DNA of 64,000 bases from Streptomyces zhihengii (lineage in GTDB: Bacteria; Actinomycetota; Actinomycetes; Streptomycetales; Streptomycetaceae). The notes beneath the pieces were generated by a model, which saw only the letters and a program-made list of their open reading frames with translations, was not told the DNA's origin and did not search any database. The stretch spans positions 4,541,501 to 4,605,500 of the forward strand of contig NZ_JAFEJA010000001.1 in NCBI RefSeq assembly GCF_016919245.1, given 5' to 3'. Position 1 is the stretch's first letter; each line of letters opens with the position of its first letter. Position numbers and translations under genes: made by a program. Of this stretch, positions 33,066-41,382 are shown piece after piece.

Positions 33066-35903
33066 ATGAATCGTGGGGGCGGGGGAGTCGGCGTGGGGGA
33101 GCAGCGGTATCGGCGGTACGACCTGGACGGACTGGAGCGGGACGTCCGGCGGGCCGTCCGGCAGGGCGTGAGCAGCGCGGAGGACCTGGCGCGCATCGCG
33201 TCGTTGATCACGGACAGGCTCGGTGCCGGCACGCCGGACGAGGCGTGGACGCGGCTGTGTGCAGACTTCAGGGCGGGCACCCGAGGGACGCCCCGGTCCG
33301 GCATACGTGCCGGACAGATTCTGCGGATGATGCCCTACCTGGGGTTCGCGGGCCCGCTGTCCGACGACGAGGCACGTGTCGACCTGTGCGAGGAGGCCGT
33401 CGACCACGGTCCGGACGACCCTGGCTGGAAGTCGTGGGTCGTGCTCCTCTCGGCGTCGCACGGCATGCGCATCGGGACGTCACGTCCGGACGCCCTGGAG
33501 AGGGAGCTCGCCACCGTCGAACGGGTGCGCGGAACGGTGCCCGCCGGGACCGACGATCGGTACGGCCTCGACCTGGTGCGGGCGTTCATCCGGTTCCAGC
33601 TCGGTGTGCTCGGCGGCGAGGACGACCTCGACGCCGCGGTGGAGGAGATCGCCGCGCTGCGGCAGGCGCCCGTGGCGGACGCCGAGACGGGTCGGATCCT
33701 GCGTGGATCCCTCGCGACGCTCCGGGTGCAGCAGGCGCTGCGGAGGGCGGACGAGAAGGCTCTCGCACAGCAGGTGGACGAACTGGACGCCGTGCAGGCC
33801 ACGTTGCCCTTCGACCATCCGGCCCGGCTCCGGTTCGAGATCGCGCGCGAGATGTCCTGGGAGATCCTTCAGACGCTTCGGGCCGCGCGGGGCGCGGTGC
33901 GCCTTCCCGGCGGGGACCGCCCCGTGCGCACGGCCGACGCGGTGCGCGCCCAGGCACGGAGCTTCGCCGGACACGTGCGGCTGGCCGTGCTGTGCGAAGC
34001 AGGTGTGGCGCGCCTGCACCGCGCGGTGGCGACCGATGATCCGGCCGGTGCGCGGGAAGCCCTCTCCCTGCTCGGCGACGGTCTCGGCCTCCTCGCACCG
34101 GACGACCTGCGCTGGGCGCCCTACGCCTACCAGTTCGGGTGGGGCCACTGCTGGATCGCGGAGCGGGACGGCCTCGGTCCCCTGGGCTCGCGGGGGTCCG
34201 CCGACCAGGGGATCGACTGGCTCACGCGCGCCGTCGGGGTGGCAGGAGGGCCCGATCATCCGCTGTGGGCCGGTATGTGTTTCACCCTCGCCGAGGCCCT
34301 GCACACCCGGGCCGAGGCGTTCCCGCGCGAACCGTCCGCCCCCGGGGATCTCGACGCCGCCCGGCGGACGGGAGCAGCCGCCGTGGACGGCGCCTTGTGG
34401 AACGTCCTGCTCCAGTCGGGCACGGACCACGCGGCGGAGAGCGCCCGGATGGTCGGTCGGCGGGCCGTCGACATCGCCGGCTGGTGCCTGGCCGCCGGCG
34501 CGCACACCGGCGCCCTCCGCACACTGGAAGCAGGCCGGGGCCTCACCCTGCACGCCGCGACGGTGGGTGCGTCGGTGCCGGAGATGCTGGACGCGGTCGG
34601 CAGGCCGGACCTCGCGGGCGAGTGGCGTACGTCGGGTGCCCTCATGTCCGGATCGGCGTGGAGCGTCGCGCTTCCCCTGGCGGGGACCGGCACGGCAGGA
34701 CCGTCGAGCCGTCTGCGCAGGCGAGTGCTGGAGGTGCTGGAGAACAGCCCGTACCGCGCGCGGCTGCGGGACGTGCCCTCGCCCGACGGGATGGCCGGTG
34801 CGCTGCGGGCCATGGGTCGCACGGCGCTCGTCTACCTGCTGCCGGGAAGCGGCGGGCGCCCCGGGGCCGCACTGGTGATCACGTGCGACGGTGACGTCCG
34901 GCCCGTGCCGCTGCCGAACCTGGACCTCGCCGCACCGGAACTCGTCGGCTACGGCGTCACCGGGGATGCGAAGCGGCTCGCCGGAGGACCGCCCGGGCAG
35001 GACGCGACACCGTCCGGTGATCCCGGGGCGCTCGACCGGCTGAGCGACTGGGCCGGGCGGACGGTCATGGCCCCGCTGCTCGATGCCGTGTCCCGACCCG
35101 ATGGGCGGACTCCCTCGCTCGTGCTGGTCCCGATGGGCGAGCTGGGGGCCGTGCCCTGGCATGCCGCGCGGCTGCCGTCGGGGCGGTACGCGTGTCAGGA
35201 GGCGGAGATCTCGTACATGCCCTCGGCGCGACTGCTGTGCGAGGTGGCCGGGCGGCGGCCGACGGGGGTGCGGCGGGCGGTGGTGGTCGGCGATCCGACC
35301 GGGGACCTGGTTCACGCGGGCGCTGAGGCGCGGGCGATCCACCGGGCGTCCTACCCGGAGGGCACCTTGCTCGGCACGGCCACGGCGACACCCGCCACCG
35401 TGGCGGGGAGGGTCGCACGGCAGGGCGGAGGAGTGCTGCACCTCGCCTGCCACGGCACGGTGGAGGCAGGGCGCCGGCACAGCTCGTACCTGGAGCTCTC
35501 CGGGGGCCGTCTGCCCGCCGAGGAGTTGACGGAGGGGGCGTCGCGGCTGCGGGACCTGGAGCTGGTGGTGCTGGCCGCGTGCCGGACGAACGTCTCGGGG
35601 CACGGCTACGACGAGGCGTACAGCCTGTCGACCGCGTTCCTGGTCGCGGGCGCGCGGTCCGTCGTCGGGTCGCTGTGGCCGGTGCCTGACGACGCCACGT
35701 CCCTGCTGATGTACATGACGCACCACTACCTGAGCCGGGAGGGCCTGCCGCCCGGATCGGCCCTGCGCCGTGCCCAGTTGTGGATGCTGGACACCGGGCG
35801 GCAGGCCCCGCCCGGGATGCCGACGGACATGGTGGCCCGGGTGGGGGACATCAAGGCGGACGATCTGGTCGGCTGGGCGGGGTTCACCCACCTCGGGTGG
35901 TGA
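33066..35903 (+). CDS. CHAT-domain protease, paralogue 1
   Basis: 945 residues. The first 650 are mostly helical and solenoid-like, with a conserved RAGQILRMMPYLGF segment near residue 80. The last 300 form a CHAT (caspase HetF-associated with TPRs) domain: LVLVPMGELGAVPWHAARLP, the catalytic His796 in LHLACHG, Cys839 in VVLAACRTN, then STAFLVAGARSVVGSLWPVPD and the end WAGFTHLGW. CHAT proteins are clan-CD cysteine proteases; several act in bacterial immunity or programmed death. It is closely related to the gene at 38500-41367, with the same 43-residue His-to-Cys spacing. ATG 33066 has a weak ribosome site. Part of the CHAT/RES/macro/caspase cluster. Confidence 0.9.
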   Translation: MNRGGGGVGVGEQRYRRYDLDGLERDVRRAVRQGVSSAEDLARIASLITDRLGAGTPDEAWTRLCADFRAGTRGTPRSGIRAGQILRMMPYLGFAGPLSDDEARVDLCEEAVDHGPDDPGWKSWVVLLSASHGMRIGTSRPDALERELATVERVRGTVPAGTDDRYGLDLVRAFIRFQLGVLGGEDDLDAAVEEIAALRQAPVADAETGRILRGSLATLRVQQALRRADEKALAQQVDELDAVQATLPFDHPARLRFEIAREMSWEILQTLRAARGAVRLPGGDRPVRTADAVRAQARSFAGHVRLAVLCEAGVARLHRAVATDDPAGAREALSLLGDGLGLLAPDDLRWAPYAYQFGWGHCWIAERDGLGPLGSRGSADQGIDWLTRAVGVAGGPDHPLWAGMCFTLAEALHTRAEAFPREPSAPGDLDAARRTGAAAVDGALWNVLLQSGTDHAAESARMVGRRAVDIAGWCLAAGAHTGALRTLEAGRGLTLHAATVGASVPEMLDAVGRPDLAGEWRTSGALMSGSAWSVALPLAGTGTAGPSSRLRRRVLEVLENSPYRARLRDVPSPDGMAGALRAMGRTALVYLLPGSGGRPGAALVITCDGDVRPVPLPNLDLAAPELVGYGVTGDAKRLAGGPPGQDATPSGDPGALDRLSDWAGRTVMAPLLDAVSRPDGRTPSLVLVPMGELGAVPWHAARLPSGRYACQEAEISYMPSARLLCEVAGRRPTGVRRAVVVGDPTGDLVHAGAEARAIHRASYPEGTLLGTATATPATVAGRVARQGGGVLHLACHGTVEAGRRHSSYLELSGGRLPAEELTEGASRLRDLELVVLAACRTNVSGHGYDEAYSLSTAFLVAGARSVVGSLWPVPDDATSLLMYMTHHYLSREGLPPGSALRRAQLWMLDTGRQAPPGMPTDMVARVGDIKADDLVGWAGFTHLGW

Positions 35904-35940
35904 GCGGCACGGGCCCGCCGACCCGGAATCGACCCGTTCC

Positions 35941-35962
35941 CGCCCCGGCGCGGGCCGGGGCG
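35941..35962 (+). terminator. Possible weak hairpin between CHAT-1 and the macro gene
   Basis: 8-bp stem cgccccgg / ccggggcg with a 6-nt loop, in the 142-bp gap. It may partly separate CHAT-1 from the downstream operon. Confidence 0.4.
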
Positions 35963-36045
35963 GCGGGGGTCCGGCGTCGTTAGCCTGACGGAAGACGGCC
36001 GGAACGGCCTTGTGAGAGCCCTGTCACGCGCACAATCATGGCTTC

Positions 36046-37170
36046 ATGTCACCTCGCGCTGGACAGTTCGACGTCGCGTCGGTCCTCCGGGAGGTGAAGA
36101 CGGTGCGTTTGGAGGGGCTGGTCCGGATCCGGGACCTCGAACTGCCGCTGCTGCGACGGGCGGCCGTGTCCGTGCCCGGGGCGGTGACGGACGCCTGGCC
36201 CGTCGAGGTCGAGAACCTCTTACGCGCGGCCGTCTCCCGGCTCGGCGGGGGCGAGCTCCAGGACGCCGCCGAGCTGACCCTCGGACTGGCCCACGGCATG
36301 CGCGACCGGCCCCCCGCCGACCGGCGCAGACTCGCCGCACAGGTCTACAGCATCAGCGTCGAGCGCTTCCGCAAGAGCCAGGAGGAGATGATCCTCGGGC
36401 AGATCGCCGAGCAGGTGTGCTGGCTCGCCGGAACCGGTGCGCGGGCCACCGCGCCGAACGACGTCGGCCTGCTGCCACCCCGGCTCCAGCACCGGACGCT
36501 CCACGTCCCGAGACCCGGGCGCCCGCCCGCCGTCCTGACGCTCCACGTCCACCCCGTCGAACTGCTCCGGGACATGGACGTCGTCGTCTCGCCGAGCAAC
36601 ATCCACTTCGGGCTCCCGGAGATGTACAAGTCCTCCGTCGCCGCCTCGCTGCGCCGCGCCGGGGCCGTGCGGGACGACGCGGGCGACGTCGTCGCCGACC
36701 CCGTGCACGACGAACTCCTCGCCTGGCGCGCCCACCACGGGGTCCTCCACCGGCCGGTGCGGCCGGGCACCGTCGCGCCGACCGGGCCCGGCGCGCTCGC
36801 CGCCCGCGGCATCCGGCGGCTGCACCACGCGGCCGTCGCCGTCCCGAGACCCGGGACCAACGACTACGACGCCACCCCGCAGGACGTCGCCGCCGCCGCG
36901 GCCCGCGTCCTGGTGCTCACCGCCCAGGAGAGCGCCGCGTACGACCCGCCGCTGCGCACGGTGTGCTTCCCGCTGCTCGGCTCCGGGCGGGGCGGGCTGC
37001 CGGTCGAGAGCAGCGTCAGCGCGCTGTGGTCGGCGCTCGCGCCGGCCGCCGGCCAGGGGCGCGAACTGCACCTGGTGGTGCGCCGTCCGCTGATCGCGGA
37101 CCTGGTGACCGAGGTGCTCGGGGCGCGTACCGCCGCCGGCGACGACGAGAAGGGGCGGGACTGCGGGTGA
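36046..37170 (+). CDS. Macro-domain protein with N-terminal helical domain
   Basis: 374 residues. Residues 1-150 are an all-helical actinobacterial module (VENLLRAAVSRLGGGELQDAAELTLGL, FRKSQEEMILGQIAEQVCWL) resembling N-terminal modules of signalling NTPases. Residues about 165-360 match a macro domain: LLRDMDVVVSPSNIHFGLPEMYKSSVAASLRRAGAV, GIRRLHHAAVA, and FPLLGSGRGGLP (the phosphate loop of the ADP-ribose site). Macro domains bind or hydrolyse ADP-ribose adducts. The usual N-rich catalytic loop (NAAN) is replaced by SPSN, so binding without hydrolysis is possible. The stop overlaps the start of the antitoxin gene (GTGA). First gene of the coupled run. Confidence 0.78.
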   Translation: MSPRAGQFDVASVLREVKTVRLEGLVRIRDLELPLLRRAAVSVPGAVTDAWPVEVENLLRAAVSRLGGGELQDAAELTLGLAHGMRDRPPADRRRLAAQVYSISVERFRKSQEEMILGQIAEQVCWLAGTGARATAPNDVGLLPPRLQHRTLHVPRPGRPPAVLTLHVHPVELLRDMDVVVSPSNIHFGLPEMYKSSVAASLRRAGAVRDDAGDVVADPVHDELLAWRAHHGVLHRPVRPGTVAPTGPGALAARGIRRLHHAAVAVPRPGTNDYDATPQDVAAAAARVLVLTAQESAAYDPPLRTVCFPLLGSGRGGLPVESSVSALWSALAPAAGQGRELHLVVRRPLIADLVTEVLGARTAAGDDEKGRDCG

Positions 37171-37820
37171 ACCCCCAGGTGAATCCCCAGGTGATGCTGG
37201 GCGCCGTCGCGGCCGACTGGCCCCGGCTGTCCCTGCTGATGGCCCCCGCCGCGCTGGACACGCTCGGCGAACGCCTGGAGCGGCTTCGCGCCGAAGGCGG
37301 CGCCGGTGCCCCGGGCGGGGGCGCCGTCGAGGAGGCGGCACGGGCCGTGCTCGACGCGCTGCCCGACGAGGAGGCGTCCCGGCTGCGGCACGGCGCCGCG
37401 GACGCGGGACGGTTCACGGGGGCCGGGGCGGCGACCGTGTCCGGCTACGGCGTCCAGGACCTGTGCATGCTGGTGCTCGACGGCAACCCCATGGTGGGGC
37501 CGGTCCTCGGCCCCGTCCGCGACCGGCTGCTCGCCGCGCCCGCGCTGCCGGTGGAGGGCCCGGCGGACTCGCGCCTCATCGTGCTGACCGGGGTGGACGG
37601 GGCGCGCCGGGCCCCGGCGTTCCAGTACGAGGCGGGCAGCATGCCGTGGCCCGTCGTGCTGGAGGTCAACGACCTGCTCGGGGCGCGGACCGACCCGTGG
37701 GGCGCCGCCGACTGGTGGCTCTCCGCCAACGCCTGGACCGGCACCACCCCCGCCGGGCTGCTCGGGCGTGCCCGCGACCCCGAACTGCTGGGCGCGGCCC
37801 GCGCCCTCGGGGAGTGGTGA
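37167..37820 (+). CDS. Probable antitoxin for RES toxin (MbcA/Xre/ParS toxin-binding-like C-terminus)
   Basis: 217 residues. The C-terminal part AFQYEAGSMPWPVVLEVNDLL...WWLSANAWTGTTPAGLLGRAR...LGAARAL has the layout of the antitoxin C-terminal (DUF2384-like) domain: a FQF-type strand, helix with V-N, W(L)xxxN, TPxxLL, final aA.L helix. The N-terminal 120 residues are helical and Ala/Gly-rich without an obvious HTH. It lies immediately before a RES-domain gene with a GTGA overlap, the standard RES-Xre/MbcTA arrangement. GTG 37167 overlaps the macro gene stop; GTG 37179 is an alternative. The assignment is from motif layout and position. Confidence 0.75.
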   Translation: MNPQVNPQVMLGAVAADWPRLSLLMAPAALDTLGERLERLRAEGGAGAPGGGAVEEAARAVLDALPDEEASRLRHGAADAGRFTGAGAATVSGYGVQDLCMLVLDGNPMVGPVLGPVRDRLLAAPALPVEGPADSRLIVLTGVDGARRAPAFQYEAGSMPWPVVLEVNDLLGARTDPWGAADWWLSANAWTGTTPAGLLGRARDPELLGAARALGEW

Positions 37821-38503
37821 GGCGCCGCGTGCCCAAGTACCCGCCGCCCGAGGCCCTGCCGGGCGAGCCCGTCCGCGCCGTGCTCCCCGCCGGGACGCCG
37901 GTCTACCGCGTCCACGGCACGCACCGGGACGCCACCGCCTTCAACACCCGGCAGGCGCACCCCTTCTACTACGGGGGCCGCTTCGACAGCACCGTGTACG
38001 AGCCGTACGGCTACGCGTACATCGGGCTCAGTGTGGGAGCGGCGGTCTGCGAGGTGCTGCTGAGATCCGTCCCCTTCGAGGGGGACGGATCGGTGCGGCT
38101 GCTGCCGCGCGCCTCGTTCGAGCGGCGCTGCCTGTCGTTCCTGCGGCTGGCCGCCGACGTGGAGGTCGTCTCGCTGATGGCGGGCGCGGAACTGGCCGCC
38201 GTGGCGCAGGACTCGTGGCTCGTCCACGCCGAGGGCGCGGAGTATCCGCAGACGCGGGACTGGGGCCACTGGATCCGCCGCGGGACGGCGCCGTGGGCGC
38301 AGGGCTTCGTCTGGCCGTCGAAGCGCGAGCCGTCGGACCGGGTGGCGGTGCTCTTCGAGGACCGCTTCGGGGGTGCCGCCGCGCTGGAGCCGGCGGGGCC
38401 GGAACGTGTCGACTTCGGGACGGGGGAGGGGGAGCGGTGGCTGAACGGGGTGCTGGCGGCGTACTGGGCGCGGGGGGCGCCGAGGGTGGGGGGAGTGGGG
38501 TGA
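37817..38503 (+). CDS. RES-domain toxin (NAD-consuming enzyme)
   Basis: 228 residues. RES domains degrade NAD+ (phosphorolysis in mycobacterial MbcT). The name residues are present: Arg31 in VYRVHG, Glu79 in GAAVCEVLLRSVP, and a Ser in FVWPSKREPSD (Ser168, or Ser173). GRFDSTVYEPYGYAYIGLS is the typical active-site loop with conserved Tyr. The gene starts GTG 37817 inside the antitoxin stop and ends in the start of CHAT-2, so toxin level is tied to antitoxin translation. It is longer than most RES toxins by a C-terminal extension. All key residues are intact, so it should be active. Confidence 0.88.
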   Translation: MRRRVPKYPPPEALPGEPVRAVLPAGTPVYRVHGTHRDATAFNTRQAHPFYYGGRFDSTVYEPYGYAYIGLSVGAAVCEVLLRSVPFEGDGSVRLLPRASFERRCLSFLRLAADVEVVSLMAGAELAAVAQDSWLVHAEGAEYPQTRDWGHWIRRGTAPWAQGFVWPSKREPSDRVAVLFEDRFGGAAALEPAGPERVDFGTGEGERWLNGVLAAYWARGAPRVGGVG

Positions 38504-41367
38504 GCTGGAAGCCGTACGACTTGCAGGTGGTGCTGCTCGAATTGGAGCAGATGGGTGCCGGAGGGCTGGTCAGCGGAGCGGACGTCGCGCGGCTGGTCTC
38601 GTTGGTCCTCGACCGTCTGGGCTGCGACACCGCGGCGTCCGCCTACGACAGGCTGTACCGCGACTGGTGCGCACTTCCCGAGGGAACACCACTCCGTGGC
38701 TTCCGAGCCGGGCAGATCCTGAGCGTGCTGCCGGTGTTGCGACTCGGCGGGCTTCAAACCACCGGAGACGAGGCCGAACTCCTCCACGCAGTCCGGGCCC
38801 AAGGACCGGCCGACCCGCGATGGCAGGCGAACGTGGCCGTGCTCGCGAGCACATCGGGCGTCCTGGATTTCGGTCAGGACGTCTCCGAAATGGAGGCGGC
38901 CATGGCCCGGATCGAGGAGGCGCGGGCGGTCCTGCCCGAGGACGCCCCGGAACGCGAGGCCTTCGACGTCGCCCATGCCGCGTTGCGAGTGCATCTGTCA
39001 CAGCGTGGCGGTGGGGAGGACGAGATGGACTCGGCGGTCGCGGATCTGGAACGGTTGCGGGACTCTCCGATGTTCAGCGCCGAGCAGCGGGCCGTGGTCC
39101 AGGGCCAGATCGCCGTATTCCGTTCCCACCAGGCCGCGCGGGCAGAGGACGAGGAATCTCTCGTGAACGAGATCCGCGTCATCGAAGGCGTCGTCGCCCA
39201 CTTGGCGACCGATCACATGGACCGGCCGACCCTGGAGTCCGGCCTGGAGAACGCGCGGGGCAATCTGGCGTACCTGCGAGCGCGGCGGACCGGCCGCTTC
39301 GAACCGGTGGGCGAGAGGGGCGGGGCGAGGACGGCGGAGGACGTCCGCAGCAATGCGGCTGCGATGCCGAGCGGAGTGAGAGCCACCGTCCTGATCGAGG
39401 CGGGGGTCAGCCGCGGCGGTCAGGCGTTCCTGCGCCGTGACCCGGCGGGGATTCTGGACGCCGCGACGTTGCTCGAGGACGCTCTGGAGCTGCTCGAACC
39501 CGATGACGAACAGTGGCTGCGCTGCACCTGCATGCTCGGAGTCGCCCACTGCTCGGTCGCGGGCCTTGCCGGTACGCCGCTCCAGGACCGGCCGCGTCAC
39601 CTCGACCAGGGCATCTCCTGGCTGAAGCACACTCTGCGCCTGATGGGAGGGCCGGAGCATCCGCTGTGGGGCGGCACGGGACACTCACTGGCGAGGGCGT
39701 ACCGCACGCGAGGTGACGCGGAGGCGGTGGGCACCCGCGCAGCCCGCCTCAACCACGAAGAGGCGCGCCGCCTCGGTCTGGAAGCCCTACGGGCCGCTTC
39801 CTGGGACGTGCTGCTCCAGAGCGGTACGGTCCACGCGGCCGAGGTGGGCGGACTCGCGGCGGAACGTGCGGTCGACGTGGCGCGCTGGTGCGTCGCCGAC
39901 GGCGCCTACGAGGATGCGGTGCGGGCCCTGGACTCCGGGCGCGGGCTGGTCCTGCACGCGGCGACCGTGGCCACGGGTGTGCCCGACATGCTCACTGCCC
40001 TCGGCCAGGAGGAGCTCGCCGGGGAATGGCGGCAGGCGGGTGAGTCCGCCCCCGAGGCGGGCACCTTGCCCGAGGCGGGCACCTTGCCCGGGGCGCGGCC
40101 CGCGGGCCCTTCGAGCCGGCTGCGTCGTCGCGTCCTCCAGGCGCTGGCGGCCACACCGCAGCGGCGACGACTGCTCCACGTTCCTTCCGTTGACGAGATC
40201 CGACAGGCTCTCCGAGCCCTCGGGCGCGACGCCGTCGTCTATCTCGTGCCGGGCGACGAGGAAGGTATCGGTACGGCACTCGCCGTGCCGGTGGAGGGCG
40301 AGGTTCTGCCAGTGCCCCTGCCCGAACTCACTTACCAAGCTGCCGAGTTGCGGGCGTACCTGGAGGTGGGAGCAGCCGACTCGGGGCCCGCACGGCTCCC
40401 TGGCGGGCCGCCCGGGCCGAGCGTGCCCGCATCCGGGAACGCCTCCGCCGGGCCGGCGGGGCGTGACAGAGCGTCGCTCGACCGCCTGAGCGAGTGGGCG
40501 GGACGCGCCGTCATGGAGCCACTGCTGAAGGCGGTGCCCCGCAAGCCCGGGCTGGTGCCTTCCCTCGTCCTCGTGCCCATGGCCGAGGCGGGAGTCGTTC
40601 CGTGGCACGCCGCCAGGCTGCCCGCGACGTTCGGAGGGCGTCGATACGCCTGCGAGGTGGCGGAGGTCTCCTATCTGCCGTCGGCTCGGCTGATGTGCGA
40701 AGTGGCCTCTCGCCCTCCCGCGGGGACACGCGAATCGCTCGTCGTCGGCGATCCGACCGGGGAACTGTTCCACGCGGGGGTGGAGGCGAAGGCCATCCAC
40801 CGGACCTTCCATCGCGACGGAACGCTGCTGGCGGCAGGCACCGGGACACCGGCGGCAGTCACCGCATGGCTCGGACGGCAGAGAGGGGGGATGCTGCACC
40901 TGGCGTGTCACGGAGTGGCGGAACAGGGCCGCCGACGCACCGCGTATCTGCAACTGTCGGGCGGCGACCTCTCGGCCGAGGACCTGACCGAGGGGTCGGC
41001 CCGGTACCACCATCTGGAGCTGGTGGTGCTTGCCGCGTGCAGCAGCAACGTCTCCGTGCACGGCCACGACGAGGCGTACGGCTTGTCCACGGCGTTCCTG
41101 GTCGCGGGCGCCAGGTCGGTCCTGGGGTCCCTCTGGCCGGTACCGGACGAGGCGACCTCGCTCCTGATGTACATGACGCACCACTACCTGGTGCGTGAGG
41201 GGCTGTCACCCGGGCAGGCCCTGCGGCAGGCGCAGTTGTGGATGCTCCGGGACAGGCGAACACGTCGTGCGCCGGACGGGATGCCCCCGGAACTCGTGGC
41301 GCGGCTGCCCGACCTCGACGGTCGGGACCTGACCGGCTGGGCGGGATTCACTCATCTCGGGTGGTGA
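38500..41367 (+). CDS. CHAT-domain protease, paralogue 2
   Basis: 955 residues, same plan as paralogue 1: helical N-terminal region with RAGQILSVLPVLRLGG, CHAT domain at the C-terminus with His804 in MLHLACHG and Cys847 in VVLAACSSN, and the end WAGFTHLGW. The pair is most alike in the CHAT core (STAFLVAGARSV, GSLWPVPD, TSLLMYMTHHYL). A short in-frame tandem repeat (EAGTLP twice, near residue 520) sits in the inter-domain linker. GTG 38500 overlaps the RES stop (GTGA), so it is the last gene of the macro-antitoxin-RES-CHAT run. It ends 15 bp before the convergent caspase gene. Confidence 0.9.
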   Translation: MSWKPYDLQVVLLELEQMGAGGLVSGADVARLVSLVLDRLGCDTAASAYDRLYRDWCALPEGTPLRGFRAGQILSVLPVLRLGGLQTTGDEAELLHAVRAQGPADPRWQANVAVLASTSGVLDFGQDVSEMEAAMARIEEARAVLPEDAPEREAFDVAHAALRVHLSQRGGGEDEMDSAVADLERLRDSPMFSAEQRAVVQGQIAVFRSHQAARAEDEESLVNEIRVIEGVVAHLATDHMDRPTLESGLENARGNLAYLRARRTGRFEPVGERGGARTAEDVRSNAAAMPSGVRATVLIEAGVSRGGQAFLRRDPAGILDAATLLEDALELLEPDDEQWLRCTCMLGVAHCSVAGLAGTPLQDRPRHLDQGISWLKHTLRLMGGPEHPLWGGTGHSLARAYRTRGDAEAVGTRAARLNHEEARRLGLEALRAASWDVLLQSGTVHAAEVGGLAAERAVDVARWCVADGAYEDAVRALDSGRGLVLHAATVATGVPDMLTALGQEELAGEWRQAGESAPEAGTLPEAGTLPGARPAGPSSRLRRRVLQALAATPQRRRLLHVPSVDEIRQALRALGRDAVVYLVPGDEEGIGTALAVPVEGEVLPVPLPELTYQAAELRAYLEVGAADSGPARLPGGPPGPSVPASGNASAGPAGRDRASLDRLSEWAGRAVMEPLLKAVPRKPGLVPSLVLVPMAEAGVVPWHAARLPATFGGRRYACEVAEVSYLPSARLMCEVASRPPAGTRESLVVGDPTGELFHAGVEAKAIHRTFHRDGTLLAAGTGTPAAVTAWLGRQRGGMLHLACHGVAEQGRRRTAYLQLSGGDLSAEDLTEGSARYHHLELVVLAACSSNVSVHGHDEAYGLSTAFLVAGARSVLGSLWPVPDEATSLLMYMTHHYLVREGLSPGQALRQAQLWMLRDRRTRRAPDGMPPELVARLPDLDGRDLTGWAGFTHLGW

Positions 41368-41382
41368 GGCCCAGGATGGAGA

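Noticed and set aside
36012..37166. A single 602-residue protein covering the macro-gene region and the antitoxin
   Set aside because: The first part is an Arg/Pro-rich shadow of the macro gene; the GTGA overlap at 37167 marks the true antitoxin start.
37768..38499. N-terminal extension of CHAT-2 through the RES gene
   Set aside because: It is a shadow of the RES reading frame; CHAT-2 begins at GTG 38500.
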